In this document: piece after piece, positions 21,710 to 34,800 of the stretch
Layout: each line of letters starts with the position of its first letter
Position numbering within the stretch: the first letter of the stretch is position 1
NCBI RefSeq assembly: GCF_949628265.1
Contig: NC_088786.1
Coordinates: forward strand, 30,835,681 to 30,899,680
DNA: 64,000 nt
Reading direction: 5' to 3'
DNA from: Cloeon dipterum
Lineage: Eukaryota; Arthropoda; Insecta; Ephemeroptera; Baetidae
Notes under the pieces: generated by a model
The model's database searches: none
What the model saw: the letters and a program-made list of their open reading frames with translations, nothing else
What the model was told of the DNA's origin: nothing
Program-made: the position numbers and the translations under genes

Positions 21710-22206
21710 ATGGCATTGTTCAATGTGATAAACGACATCCTCATCCCTTCGATGGAAAATTATGAACAATCCCTGAAAATGAGGTCTGAGAATAGAGGTC
21801 TTCTAAAAGCCAGAAAAATGAAAGAAGATAGATGGCGTTCCATTGCCAATAAGGCTCCGTTCAGCAGCACCCCACATTCGTCGCTTGGAAGCACCTCATT
21901 TATTAGTGACTTTGCGTTTGCTTTGACACTATGGAACTGTAACATTTTAAGCCTGAGGAAATTAAGGTGTCGATCAGGCAAGGCACCCTGACTGTAGAAG
22001 CTAAACATAAGGAATGGGTGGGTGGATATGGCGTTCTAGGCCAAAATGTTGTGTTACGAATGTGCACGTTACCAGACAATGTGGCCATAGACAAGGCTGA
22101 GATCTCTCTCTCAAGAGACGGAATGCTGACGAGTATTTATATTTCAAAAGGTGTGGACAATAGCAATCTGAAACCCATCATTTTGCAAAATTATTCAAAG
22201 CTCTAA
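21710..22206 (+). pseudogene. Small heat-shock protein (alpha-crystallin/Hsp20) gene with a broken frame
   Basis: An ATG at 21710 opens a frame (MALFNVINDILIPSMENYEQ) that reaches the start of the crystallin domain (SDFAFAL, about 21905-21925). The rest of the domain continues in another frame from 21943: HFKPEEIKVSIRQGTLTVEA, KHKE, then a TLPDNVAIDKAEISLSRDGM strand and LTSIYISK, with a stop at 22206. The second frame has an in-frame TAA at 21940, so the two halves cannot be read through. No GT-AG intron of plausible length joins them. HFKPEE, GTLTVEAKHKE and LSRDGMLT are typical of insect holdase chaperones of the l(2)efl group. The gene is either a young pseudogene or a site of sequencing error; the otherwise well-kept sequence favours a recent break. 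Confidence 0.75.
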
Positions 22207-22337
22207 TTAATTTATTGTTTTAATGTGTTTCAGACTGAAGTAAAAAATGGCTAACAAATAACGCTTTCAAGCAACGGCCGGACAGCTATTGACCAAAGAC
22301 ACCTGCGCCAACAAATTTAGATATAAAATTAACTATA

Positions 22338-22343
22338 AATAAA
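22338..22343 (+). terminator. Poly(A) signal downstream of the small heat-shock gene
   Basis: AATAAA 131 nt after the stop codon, suggesting that this copy did, or does, produce a normal transcript. Confidence 0.45.
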
Positions 22344-22868
22344 ATTCTTTACACATTTTAAGATTAAATTGTTTTAGATGACTTAATAGAAAAATAATTA
22401 TGCGCTTTAAAAAAATAAATTTAAAAAAATTGTCGGTATTGTGCGTATTTTGAAAGTTTACAACGCTTTAAATCCTATTGTTTATTTACATTTTATTTTA
22501 TGGTTTGAGTAGGTGTTAGATTAACTGGGATAAAAGTAACTAATAGATGACTCTTTATATAAGGGCAACATTTTTTCATTTTTAAATCTACGTCATGTTC
22601 AAAAAGCGAGATTATAAAAATTTAAATTAATTGCTAAGATCATTTATTTGGTTGAGATAATAATCTTTATGAAAAAAAATATTTTGCTGGTACACATAAT
22701 TGGTAAAAACCCTTTCAACCGAACTAAGAAGAAAGTATGTATTCGTTTTGGTGCGCCCCAAGAGGCCAAGGAGCAGTGCTGTGGAGAGGTGGTGGCTGGC
22801 TCCTCTAGCATTACCGACTCTTACCAAAAGAAGATAAAATTTTCAGTTATCTATTTTTCATATTTCAC
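22344..22868. other. AT-rich interval, no gene seen
   Basis: Homopolymer-rich sequence with a short moderately GC-rich patch around 22740-22810. No family is recognisable in either strand. Confidence 0.4.
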
Positions 22869-23720
22869 GACACTCGTCACTCTTGTCTAACTGGAGGAAC
22901 TGGAGACTGGGAGTACTGGGACTGGACCTTTACCTTGAGGTGCGGGGTGCTTACCGGTGCTGCCTCTGGCGGCGGTCGGACGCCCTTTCGGCAGCTGGCG
23001 CGGTGGAAGGGGGCCTGCCGGGGCTGAGCGATCCGAGCGGGCGACCGCAGTGAGTGATGGACCAGCGTCTGCTGCGCTCGTATGGATTGTGCTAGCATTT
23101 GAATGGGCAGTGATTCCCGTGAGTGATTTGTGTGTTCCTGAGTGAAAATTCGGACTAGCAGCCTCCCTGTAAGTAAGAGCCCCACCGCGGAAGCCCGTGC
23201 AGACCGTAATCTCGAGCAAAGGGTCCGTGCTGGGGGCGCAATCGCCGCCAAAGCAACCCCGATGACAGCTGAGCCAGCCCCCTCGGCGACGGGGAGCCGG
23301 GTCCGGGGTCTCTTTGCCCCGACCGAGGGTGTGGCAGCACTCGAGGGTGCCAGGAGGGCGTCGGAGGGTCCTCTCGAGGGCAACTCAGCCCTCGCAGCCG
23401 TGGGAGTGGACGAATGCGCCAAGCGGCCGGAGAGCGAGCGCGCGTATTGATTTTTACCCCAAGACACGAACGAGTACGGAATTTGCGAGGGTTGTTTTTC
23501 GTGTCGGCGGCCGACAAGGCCTAATTTCTGCCCTAGTCGACGGACGCGTGCAACGGGCGCCGACAGATTTCGGGAGTGGTGCGAAAACGGCTGATTCGAA
23601 GGGGTGACAGGAGCAGCAAAGGGGTTGGGTGGGCGGAGACGTGTGTGCCCTCGGCTGCGGCTCGGTCCTGTCCGTTTTCCTCGCTGCCCCCGCCATCAGG
23701 GTTGGGATCCTGTTTTTCCT
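22869..23720. promoter_or_regulatory. GC-rich block, possible promoter and 5' non-coding exon of the cadherin gene
   Basis: A sharp rise in GC and CpG content within AT-rich surroundings. A consensus donor GTAAGT starts at 23169, so a non-coding exon could end at 23168 and splice to the acceptor before 29842. Long open frames occur here on both strands (for example 22877-23467 on - and 23142-23450 on +), but none resembles a known protein and their composition follows the GC bias. The promoter assignment is inference. Confidence 0.4.
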
Positions 23721-26700
23721 CAGCACGTGCATATGTGCGTCAAATCGCGGGACCGGCCGGCGTGAAAATACTGGGAATTCGTCAAAAAGTTGAAGAGCTG
23801 TCTGGCCACATTTGGCTGCCAGATGTTACCGTGCCGGAAAGTTTCGAGGCAAAAGGAAATAGTTCTTTTATCACCTTGGGAAGCAAATCTTTTGCTTGCT
23901 CTCAGTGCATTTGTCGTCGTGACAATTGTTAATGGTCCTAGACTGTCCAAGGCAGCTCTTATCAGCTGGCTCGCTTCCTTTGATTGCTAAACCGCGGCTC
24001 TGCTCTGCCGGCGTCTCGTTCCAATCAACCGAATTGCAAGGCAACTGCATCGCGTCTAATGCAGCCGGCGACTCTGCTGCATTGATTTTTTGGCTCAATG
24101 AGCAGCGTGATTGCACTCTGCAACGCCGGCATTTCTTTTAAGACCGGCACTGTCTGCATTATAACACTCGAATTGCTTGCAAGTATTGTTTTTTTCTAAA
24201 TAAAATCACGATAAATATTTATTTGTTTAATTTCTTTTGGTCACTATAAAATGCTGAATATTTATTCGTAAATATAACGAGAACACCTTTTGTTTGGAGC
24301 GAAATAATTAATTCGTTGAGATATTTATCATTAATCTGTACACCAAGATGGTACTTCATATATTGATCGATGTTTTTAATGATGGTTCACCAACGAGTTC
24401 CATTGGGAAATGATCTTGAAGTGTCTATTAATTTTTTAAACAAAAAAACCGCTTAATGCTAACTTAAAATTTTATTATTCTTATATCTCGACCACGATGA
24501 ATATTGATTGTTATTCTGCTTATCCAATCAAATAAGCTATATGCATATGACAGTTTTATACAAATATTTTACCCTTTTTCAGAAGAAACTGGATGAGGTA
24601 TTTTCAGGTCATTTGCATACTTATCAACCCGTTCGGAGAACGTTACAAAAGAAATTATCATCTCGTTCGACCGAAACAAGAGCGTCATCGACGAAATGAA
24701 ATACTTATTTTATATATTCGAGCCAAGCGAGATAAGCGAAAGTATAAAATGACAAGGAGACTCAATTTAAAATTCAGATCAATGCTTTGACGGAATAGTC
24801 GGACCAAATTCCAATCGGTGATAAGGTTAACAAGCCTGGTTCTCAGGGTGCACCCACCTGTCACGGTCCGTCTAATAGAGACCTTATAACCGGCACCTTT
24901 TGATTTCACCTTTGATACGTTTTTTTATACCTGGAATCCAGAGAAATATTTCTTTGGCGCGCTTTTTTCATCGCTGCTTAAAATGAATAATAGTTAGAAG
25001 GAGCTAACGTTTTTTGTTTCCTCGTGGTAATAGATAGGAATCGCGAATGGGTGCCTTTTCAAACAATAATATCAACGCGTGACTGCCAGTTCTAGTGATC
25101 CAGCTGGCTTTTTTTTTCGGGGGAATCGAGCGAAGCGTGAAGGGAACTACTAAGACGATATCATTATTTTGTTGATGTTTGGCTCCGCTGTTAAATTGGA
25201 GATCGCGTTTTTGCTTTTGCTGTTTCCACGGAAAAGCTGTTAAAACGTGAGCTTTTTTGGTTACAAGTGTCTAAATGGTTATTTTAAGCATAATTAAAAA
25301 AGCAGCGATTACTTTTTACGACTCACGTGTAATTTCTCTTGTCTCGACCCCACAAGTTTTTTCTTCACTCTAGAAGGAAATTTTGCGATTCTTTAAAGTA
25401 AAACAGCATCAACGTTTTGTAAAATAATTCTTACAATTATCAATGACTAATATTACTTTTACAAATGTCAACCTAATACCGTCACTGTTGCTTTACACCA
25501 TTAAATGATAGATCAAATTTAGATTTTTGGTGGAAGAATTATATTTGAATTTTATCTTAGATACCAATCTAAACAATGAATCGTCACTTTTGACTCCTGT
25601 AGATCCATAATTAAATTTCTCACCGTGTGGGCCGCACAAGATAAAACACAAGTTGGTTGGTCCTATCGATCTGCCTGAGATTTTATCTTGACATTAAAGA
25701 GTTGCGTGTTGCGCACAGCCGCACACAGGAATAATGGCAGATGCGGAGCGAAAGAAACGGAGATCGTTCGTATACACAAAGGCAAAGATGGAAATCGAAG
25801 GAAAGAAAGGATTGCGAGAGAGGAATAAGCCAGCATCCAAAGGGTATACAGCAGCCCCGCCCTGCTCTCGATACCAATCGACCTGGTGCATGCATCTCGC
25901 TGCTCGAGTTCCATTGTGCCGGCTTGCGCGTTTTCGATTCATTATTTATAAGGCGTAATTATTAATTTTCAGCTTCGCTTGGGCAGAACAAAGAGGGACG
26001 AGCGTTTTCAAAATGAATTTCCTCCTACGGCCGTTGTTTCAACGTTAGCTCACATAGGCAAGGTGGATTTTAGTCGATCCTTGGTTTGCGACACTTGATA
26101 ATCAAAAGCATGAACAATTTATAAGCATTTTCTACTTAACGGACAAATTTTTCATAAACTTAGTATATAAATTAGAAAAATAAACATTTATTTATTTTTA
26201 ATTTGTCTGGGTATTTTTACAAGCTTTTTATGATATATTTTACGTCTCTGTAAAATCAATCAGAAATAGTTACTTACAATAAATCGCTGTGTCAGCAACG
26301 ATTGACAGTAACTACTCACAATGAAGAGGAAAATATTGCTGTTTTTACGTATTTTAAGAGTAGTAATTAGACAACTAAAAATTCAAAACATTTGAGACGT
26401 AATTTTTACCGTTGGATAGACAAACCAACTAAAATCCACTGTCCGGTTCATTAGTATGACCAACCAGCGAGAGTGGTATCTTTCATAAAGAATCTCCTCC
26501 CGTCGAAATAAATTAATAGCCGATTCCCAGCAGAATAACAATATAGAGAGAGATAAACTCTCCCAAATTGATTGCTTGCCACCTTTCTTCATGCGTGCGG
26601 CCGCGAACGCATTTATCCTCGCACTCCATTTGTGATTATGTGATTATTTCAATGAGCTGCGATGCGGACGTGTTAGAAAAAACTTTTTGCCCCCCAGCGA

Positions 26701-29700
26701 TTCGTTTTCGCTAGTTCGCCGAGCATCTAGATGGAAAATTAGCGCCGGCCGTCAGTTCGCAGTTTTGCGTCTGCTATTATAAATTCATTGCGGATTGTTT
26801 CGCGAATGTGCGTCCGTTCGTACGCCGCGCGTGAGCCAGTGCTGAGCACTGTAATTTCCTAAGCGTGAAATATCGGTCGAAAAGTATATAGACGCTCGTT
26901 CGCTCGTTACGAAAAGTCGTTTGTTGCTTGCATCTAGACGGATAATTCATGCACGACTCGCGAAACGTGGCTATTTAGGGGCCTAACGACTTGTACTGCC
27001 CGCTTTTCTTTTTATTTTTACCGCCTTACGTGCTTTCGTTTATTGATATGCATATTTTTCTTGCTGCTGAGGTCGTTAATTAAAAGGCGTTGAAAAACAT
27101 GTGTGTAAGTGGCGAAATTTTTACACTAATATAGTAACATGCAAATTGAACTCCTTTTCAATATTTTTACCTCAAAAAGAAAATTTTAGAGCATTATATA
27201 TAAATAAAATGTTTCTTTTTCCTCGACGGAATCAATAAATTAATTGGTTATTATCAAATGAAATTGATCAGAAACGATCAAAGCGGGAGTTGCTTGAAAA
27301 ACATTCGTAGAACCAAAAGTGCGTGAGCGTCGTTACTAGAGAAGGAAATAAATTCACCTAATCGCGGGAACGTCATCCCGATTTAGTCATTAAATTTAAT
27401 TTGGTTGTAAAACGCAATTACTGAAATTTAACAACGAATTTCACGCTTCAAGAGCGACATTCATTTCATTCTTCTGAAGTCATAGCTTACAAAAACAGAA
27501 CCTTTCACCGTCCTAGCCGTAAAATCAGTCCCGAGAGTCATCAGCATAATTTGATTACGCTTTTTGAAAAGTACATTTTTACTGCCCATCATGACCTTGG
27601 ATAAGAGGCGGCCATTTGAAATAAATAAATAATAGAGACGCCGAGAAACACGGACATGGTCATAAACACCAGCCGAGAGAAGAGCCTATTTAATTGCTAT
27701 TTATACTTATGCCTCGTCTGCACACCCAACTCGAAACACATTATAAAACGCGTGTAGAATAGAAAACCAGTCGAGTGCAGCGTGTGTAATCTTGTTAGCG
27801 CTCCATGAAAATTCCCCGCTCACACTTTTTTTTCCCAAAATTTAAATTGATTGACGCCTCTCTGCGGGTAGTTTTATAACAAAATTTAACACTCTGGAAA
27901 CGGCTACCGCTGTTCGAGAAATCTTTATTTAAAATCTCTACGTGAGGTTCATTTGCTTGATCTTAAAATTTATTACAAGCTCCGCGGCTAATTTATTAAT
28001 GCTCTCGTGGGCCTGTCGTCTTTTATTTTTGCTATCTCTCCAGCTCTTTCACAAGCGTTATTAATAATCCTATTAATAAACCCACGCACTCCGTCTTGAA
28101 AAAAATCACTTCGGAAATCGCGCTGCCACTAATTCATTATATGAAATATTAATAAAGTATAGAAGCGTTTTGCCAATAATTAATTACCAATTCTAATTTC
28201 AATCTGACCTGGCGGCTCTTTGACGGTTTATAAATCGAATATTCTTGGGGGCCAATATAATTAAAGAATATTTTAGCACATATTAATATGATCGAGCTTC
28301 GCTTTGTATTTAAATGTTAATTAGCTTTAATTGCAAAAATGCAAAATATACGTGTGTAAGTAAAAGGCATTATCATATTCCATATTTTAGTAACAAAAGG
28401 TGCCAATAACGTTGCTCAATTAATGATTATTTCTATCACCAGCTTGCTCTTTTCACTAGCATACACCGACAATGGAACTCGCAATCCCGTTTAAAATGCG
28501 GGAGCCCAATTTTATCTGTAAAGAATAATGACGTAGCTCTTGTGTCCCACCGCGTTGTATATCTTTATTCCATTTTTTGCTCATTATTCGAAAAGCAGTC
28601 TATTTCAAATCGATGGCCGAGTGGCCGGCGGTGTCTCTTTTCAAAGGTAATGATGCCGTTTTTGTGTGCTGGCCGGCGCGTTTGTTTGCAGCTCATTGTT
28701 TTATTAAGTGGCCGCTGCTCAGAAAATAAATGGCCGGGTCTGGGAGGAAGATACCACCCAGCAGCCGGCTGGCGCAACAATAAATAATCAGCGTGCATAT
28801 CATTAAGCGAGAGATGCGTGCTCCTCTACCGTGCCAAACGTAATTGGCGCCCAATATGGCCAACGGTTAGAAAAGCGTGCGGCGCCATTTATAATCCACG
28901 CTGGAATTAAAGCTCAATTTGTCTCACGCTCGCCCTTGTCTGATGGAACGTCCGTTAAACATGCTACCGTGTGTGAATTTCATTAGTCCAACGTGTGTTA
29001 TTAGCGTGTTTGATCTTCTGTTTTTGCGCTTATTTTTAATTCGTCCTAGCTTCTGTTTTGCGCAAATTCTATTTGGAAAGAGTTCTCGTTCGCTGCAAAT
29101 AATATTCTTTTTGCAAATGCTCGTTTTCTCCGATCAATACATCAAGTGCGATAGCGATTCGAGATCGACGTGCCAATTTGTTATTACAGCATTAATAACT
29201 TGGATTCGGAAAAGATTGGAGTTCTCTCGCATTTCTTTTCATCTGTCCGGCACATTTCAAACGACTCGTAATCCATCCATCTGTCTGGACGATGACAGAT
29301 TTGGTGCAAGAAGGGTGGCCCAAAGAAACGATTAATCTCCCAGCAGGCGCCAAAACGTGTTTCACCCTCGAGTCACTTGCAGATGCACACATATGTACGT
29401 GCACAAGGGCAATAATAAATCAGATTCGCGCCATTTGTCTCGGCAGTTTGAACAAATTCACGGTTGAAGGTGCGTTTTGTGCCGATTGAACGGTCCGCGA
29501 GTGCAGAACAAAAGAACATAATATATTATCCGTTTACTGCATCTACATTTAATTAGCCGTCCTAATGAAAGATATCGCGCAGGTTGAAAATGATAATTAT
29601 TTTATGGCTGCTGCATGCATGGCACACTCAAACTATGCCGTTGTATGCGGTTCATCCTGTGTCTGACACTCGGGACTTTTGTTGTCTCCTTTGAAGTTGG

Positions 29701-29841
29701 TGCTAAAACGCCTCACTGTAGCAACCACTCAAATTTGCCTTTTGTTTCGAGCCTCTGTGCAGAAACATTTTTTTTTATCGAAATGAAAGCAGATTTTGTT
29801 ATGGACAAATTGAACCACAATGTTTTTCTGTTGTGTTGCAG
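23721..29841 (+). other. Long non-coding interval before the first CadN coding exon
   Basis: About 6 kb without a recognisable exon. If the GC block at 22.9-23.7 kb is a 5' exon, this is the first intron of the cadherin gene. A promoter-like patch with TATAAA near 26779 and CpG-rich sequence after it lies at 26.7-26.95 kb. The interval ends in the acceptor TTGTGTTGCAG. Confidence 0.4.
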
Positions 29842-29923
29842 AGGAGGACCAAAATTCATCGCTCACCAATGGATTTATAAGGGCAGCGAGTGAGAGTAGC
29901 AAGAAAGCCAGTTCCCTCGTGTA

Positions 29924-31877
29924 ATGCGCCTTGCCCGTTTAATAGACTCGGCCACCGCGATGGCCCCCCTAATCGTGCTGGCGTTGCTGGCCGCCGCGGC
30001 CAGCGGCCACCTCAGCAGCCTTCACACCAATCACTTAATGAGCGAGTCGCCGACGCGCGACGAGGCGCTCGTGATCGTCTCGCACGACGTGCGGCCTGGC
30101 TTTGAAGTGGCCAAGTTCGCGCACCACCCACACCACCACAGCAGCTACCGCCTGCTGGACACCGGACACTCTCAGTACTTCGCCGTCATGGAGGACGGCG
30201 TGCTGATGACCACGACGGACGTCGGACCACTGCGGGGCCGGCCGATCACGCTGATCGTGGTCGAGGAGACCGAGCCCGAGGAAAACAACGAGGCCAACGT
30301 CGAGCTGCGCTCCAGCGTCCGACACACCGTCCGCGTGCACGTGCTGGACGCCCGCCGCCGCCTGCACTTCCCGCACGAGTACGTCGACTCGGGCTACGTG
30401 GAGGAGAACGCGCCCGAAGGCACCGTCGTCATGGGCCTGCCACCGGACACGCTCCGGCCCAGATCCCTCCGAAGGCCCAGCAGCAGTCACATTAGGTTGG
30501 CCGTCGTCGAGGGCAACGAGGACGGCGCTTTCATGCTCGAGCAGACTGAGGAGAATGTGCCCAGACTGGTCACAGCCAGGCCTCTTGACAAGGAAAAGAA
30601 GGACGAGTATATGCTGACCGTGAAGGCAGTTGATGACCTACTCGACCCCTCGGACGACGAGGCGGGTACCAAGATCCGAGTCAAGATTACAGACATCAAC
30701 GACAATGCACCCCGCTTCCCCAAGAGGCCGTACCGCTTCAAGGTTCCGAAAAATGCAACAAGGTCAGCTATAAGTTCAGTGGTTTTTGCGCACTAAATTT
30801 TTTGCCATAAATTGCTTTATTTCCCTCACATTAAACAATGGATTTAGCCAATTTAAAAATAAGTTCTTGTGGATGTTTGAGTTTCTATTTTATAAATTTT
30901 CTTTCAAATTTGCCCAAAAAGATTGTATTATATTGATCAAAACAATTGAACTGTCTTAAAAATCAATACGATATCAACTGTCGTTTTAACGCTCGTAAAC
31001 TTCTTGAGAGGAAAATAAATAACAAGACATCCTCCTTGTTGATATCAGTGTTGTTCAATTTAACTCGACCAATTTCGACGAATCCAGTCCACCCTATTTC
31101 ATGAGTTAAAACATACAAATCATTATAATATGCATTAATACAATATTTTTTGTCACAAAAGAATACAGTAACTCTTAAACGTATTTGGCAAAAATTAAAA
31201 AATGATCAAACTGAACAAGAACCACTGAACTGATTTCTTCGCGTACCGCAGGTTCTCAACAATCGGCGCCGTGTCCGCGAGAGACGCCGACGGTGACAAA
31301 GTGGCCTACCGCCTGGTCTCCGGTCCCCAGGGTCTAGTGGTCGTGGTGCCGCAGACAGGCGAACTGCTGCTGCTACTGCTGCCGCCTTACGGTCAGGACG
31401 ACTTGGTCAACCTGGGCCCCAAGGAGGGCACCACCACCACTGTGGCGCCGCTCCTCAGCTCCTACGAGCTGCAAATCGAAGCGCACGATGTCGGTCGCAC
31501 GCCAACACAGTTTTCTGAGCCGCCAGCCAGGGTGTTCATCGAGTTTAACACTGAGGAAGAGGAGGAGGAAGAAGAAGACGAGATTTACGACGGCGACATC
31601 GTGATTCATCGCATCGAAAAGCGGCGGGTGACGCGCGCCGTGCGTGCCACAAAGAGGGTAGAGTTCCTCGAATCAGACGGCGAGACCGAGGGCCGCGTCG
31701 TCTTCCACCTGGACAAGGAGACGGAGCGCGAGCAGTTCAAGATCAGGGACGAAAACCCTTGGGTCACGGTCGAGCCGAACGGTGCCGTCAGGGTCAAGAC
31801 CCGCTGGGACTACGAGGAACTCGGACCTGAGAAGACCATCGACTTCTGGGTGACCATCAGCAACACCGCAGGTGGGG
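29924..31877 (+). CDS. CadN: Classical cadherin, N-terminal coding exons (Neural cadherin-like)
   Basis: Two coding exons, 29924-30762 (exon opens at 29842) and 31252-31877, join in phase 2 and encode 488 residues. The second ends in phase 1 at a GGTGAGT donor, so the gene continues right of the window. A signal peptide follows the in-frame ATG at 29960 (MAPLIVLALLAAAASG), which has the better initiation context; the upstream ATG at 29924 is also possible. An arthropod-type N-terminal region comes first. Cadherin repeats follow, with YVEENAPEGTVV, LDKEKKDEYMLTVKAVD and the calcium motif DINDNAPRFP, then VSARDADGD in exon 2. The segment RRVTRAVRATKRVEF, then NPWVTVEPNGAVRV and WDYEELGPEKTIDFWV, matches insect N-cadherin as I know it. 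CadN mediates homophilic adhesion of neurons, with roles in axon targeting. The exact paralogue is less certain than the family. An acidic run (E/D, 31551-31580) is unusual. Confidence 0.83.
30763..31251 (+). other. Intron between the two CadN coding exons
   Basis: 489 nt, AT-rich, from the donor GTCAGC to the acceptor ACCGCAG. Nothing else was seen in it. Confidence 0.8.
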
Positions 31878-34800
31878 GTGAGTACACGTTTTTTACTAAC
31901 TCAAATAATAATTTTCGATTTTGCAACATTTCGATCAAAATGCTGGTTAGATAGAATTTCCCGTGTTTTTACCGCAAACGAATTGATGAAAAAATATTTA
32001 TGGTTTTGTGATATAAGCAATATCTGAATTACCTTCATCGATCGGCGAGTGTCTGGCTGCCTCCTCTTTCCCTTTTTCTGTTCACCGCCAATTTCGCCAC
32101 CACCCTTTTGTCACTCTCGCAGGCCGAGTTACTTTTTATCTTTTGGCACTGTTTTTCCGACTGGCGTGTCAACGAGCGGCTCATTAAACGCACCTGTACC
32201 GGTAGACAAAGCAGATGCGCGCAAACTGGGCGTAGGTCAGAGGTCACGAGGTCACCGTTCGCACGCGACTGCCGTGACGTGCCGCCGATGCAGTTTAATT
32301 ATTGACGGAGGCTATTGATTCGTAAACAATCGCTTTGCTCAATCACGCCGCCTTTGCGCGGACTGATGCCCCCAACCAGCCCTCGTAGAGCGGAGGCCGC
32401 AAACGCGTGGCTGATTAAGCGCTTTGTTTGCTTTAAATTTTCGCCGGAGCTAGTGCCGCCGTGTGTTGGCATTTGTATTTCCTTCCAGTGAGCTGCTTGC
32501 TTTGTGTTTGTGCAAATCCTTATTTGCGGCAGGCAAATATTGGGCTTGAGCCTCTTCGAGTCTGTTTGCGAAAATTTAATGAAAGTCGGTGTGTTTCGGT
32601 ATAGTTTTCAGTCGTGGGCTCCAGTGGCTGCTAAGCCCTTTGAACGCTTTTTTTTGCGGTGTATTTAGTTGGTGCTTTCATTCCGTTTTATTTGTAAGGC
32701 TTTTACGCTCCCAATATTTAAAAGACCTAATCAACAGCAAAAAAAGTAAAAATAAAACGTGCTTGGAGCTTTGTTTCAGTTTTCTTTTCGTTACTACAGT
32801 TTCTGAGCTGCATATTTTTTTAACATAAATTCAAAATAATTCTACTTCTTGTTAACCATGAAACAGCAATGAAATTATATACGTAGAGTAATCATAAAAT
32901 ATATCTCTGTCCATTTCAATATCATATAGGGCACGGATGCCAATCGAAAAATGTTATAACACAGACAGCTCACGTTATATGTCCGAAGCAAAATGCATAA
33001 AGATGGTATAACTCACATTCTTCTGCTCTGAGCGCGCTGCGAGAATGCATGAATAATGGGGATAATAGGGTTTGTGCACACGGGATGCAGAAGGTGCAGT
33101 CACTCGGCCACGGCGAGATATTGATCGCAGCGTAATGCCCAAGGAAGAGCGCGAGCGAATAAAACCCAATAATCTCCCCTAACACAACCCTGAGCTAAAC
33201 GGAGCAATTCATCAAAACGTGCAACCCGATATCATACATTGGAATATTTTATGTGGGTTTAGTTTGTTTGACGTGCTAGCTAGCGGCCCACGAACATATT
33301 TTGCGTGTTATGACCATTAAGGTCGCATTACTTGCCTAACAATAAATAATTTTAGTAGCACTTCAAATTTTAAACAATGAATAATTTTAACTGTGGGAAT
33401 AAATCAACACGTAGAGCACCAGCATCACATTATTGCAAAACCATTTTTGCAAACTGTCATAAAACAGGCTAATAAAAATAGCGCATTGTGTTTTCATGTC
33501 GCTTTTGACGAGTCAACTCAAGCGACGTTATAAATTTTGATGTCGCTGTGACACTTGCCCGCTTGCGTCTCTTTCGTTTGTAAAACTCGTCCGCTTGCAT
33601 TACCCTCCTAATTATTTCCAGCGCCATTGTCACGACTCAAACGAGACCCGGTTCTGCGGTTGGAAATCGAACTGACGCTCTTTTCGGGAGCAGGCCGCGG
33701 GCCGAAAACAAAAATTAGAGGCGGAAAGCGTAATGAAAGGTGCCGCGGTAATGAATTGGCTTCTGCTGCACCCGAGCCCAAAAAATTGGACGTACGTCGA
33801 GCTCCATTACATAATTATGCTTGCGGTTGTTGAACCACACCGGTGAGAACTGAATTCTCTCTCTTCCAATTGTGCTGCGGTATCGATGGGAACGACTCAT
33901 TGCTAATGAGCTTCTTGTTTGTAATAATTTCGGCGTGGATCCGACAACACGTCCATGTATTATGCATTGATCAAATTTCACGCTCGCGGAGCTCGAAAAT
34001 GCTTTACCGCCGAGATGAAATGAGCTGAGAGGCAAATCCTCGCTCGCTAGCATTATCAAAATTTGCCTCCTATATATACAACCTCCGCTACCAGACAACC
34101 TTCGCAGCAGAACAAAATTTTAAGGAATTATTGTAACACGTGTCATGTTTTGTAAACAAGCCTGGAAAATGGTGTTTGATGATTTTTTGTTAAGGGTGAC
34201 CAAACATCAATTTTTAATTATAATTAAACCTGGACTCTCACAATTTTTAAACAATATTATTCGTTATTTGAGACCACGAAATGCGATCTATCTCTTAACT
34301 GGACCATAATTTAGTTTCATAGTATTTTAATTAAACTCAGTGAAGAATTCTTCAAATTTTCTCATTTTGAATTTCGCGTTCCACATTATTCCTTGGGAAA
34401 ATAACTCTTCATCGAGCTTAACAAGTTCCCTTTGAAACCTGTTAAAAGTTCACAGCGAGCGAAAAGCAGCGAGCGCGTGCCGCAAGACGCAAGACACGCG
34501 CACAAATCCACCTGGCAGACGAATTTGCGGTGCCTTTCTCATCCCTTCGCTCTGATCCATGCACCGGCTCTTCGCTTTGCCCGCCCGCCGCCTGTGTACT
34601 ACTATATTTTATTGATTAGTCAGTCGCTCTCTGGCGGAGCTCGCCCTCTCAGTCAGCGTATATGTACACCAACCATTTCATTGCCCGTACACTGTGCGCG
34701 TCTGCGCCCTCGTCGGCCATTTGTCGTCCCTTTTCGCTGCACCACCACCACCACCAGCAGCAGCTTTGCCCTTCCTGCACTGCCGAGCCGATGCTGCCAA

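Noticed and set aside
21905..21950. A 46-nt intron joining the two halves of the small heat-shock gene
   Set aside because: Phase does not match and it would delete a core beta strand; a frameshift explains the data better.
22877..23467. 196-residue open frame on - in the GC island, and the 102-residue frame on +
   Set aside because: Composition follows the GC bias, both strands are open at once, and no family signature is seen; kept only as a possible 5' exon region.
26700..26950. Promoter-like patch with TATAAA and CpG-rich flank
   Set aside because: A single TATA match in AT-rich DNA is not evidence of a promoter; mentioned only within the interval description.
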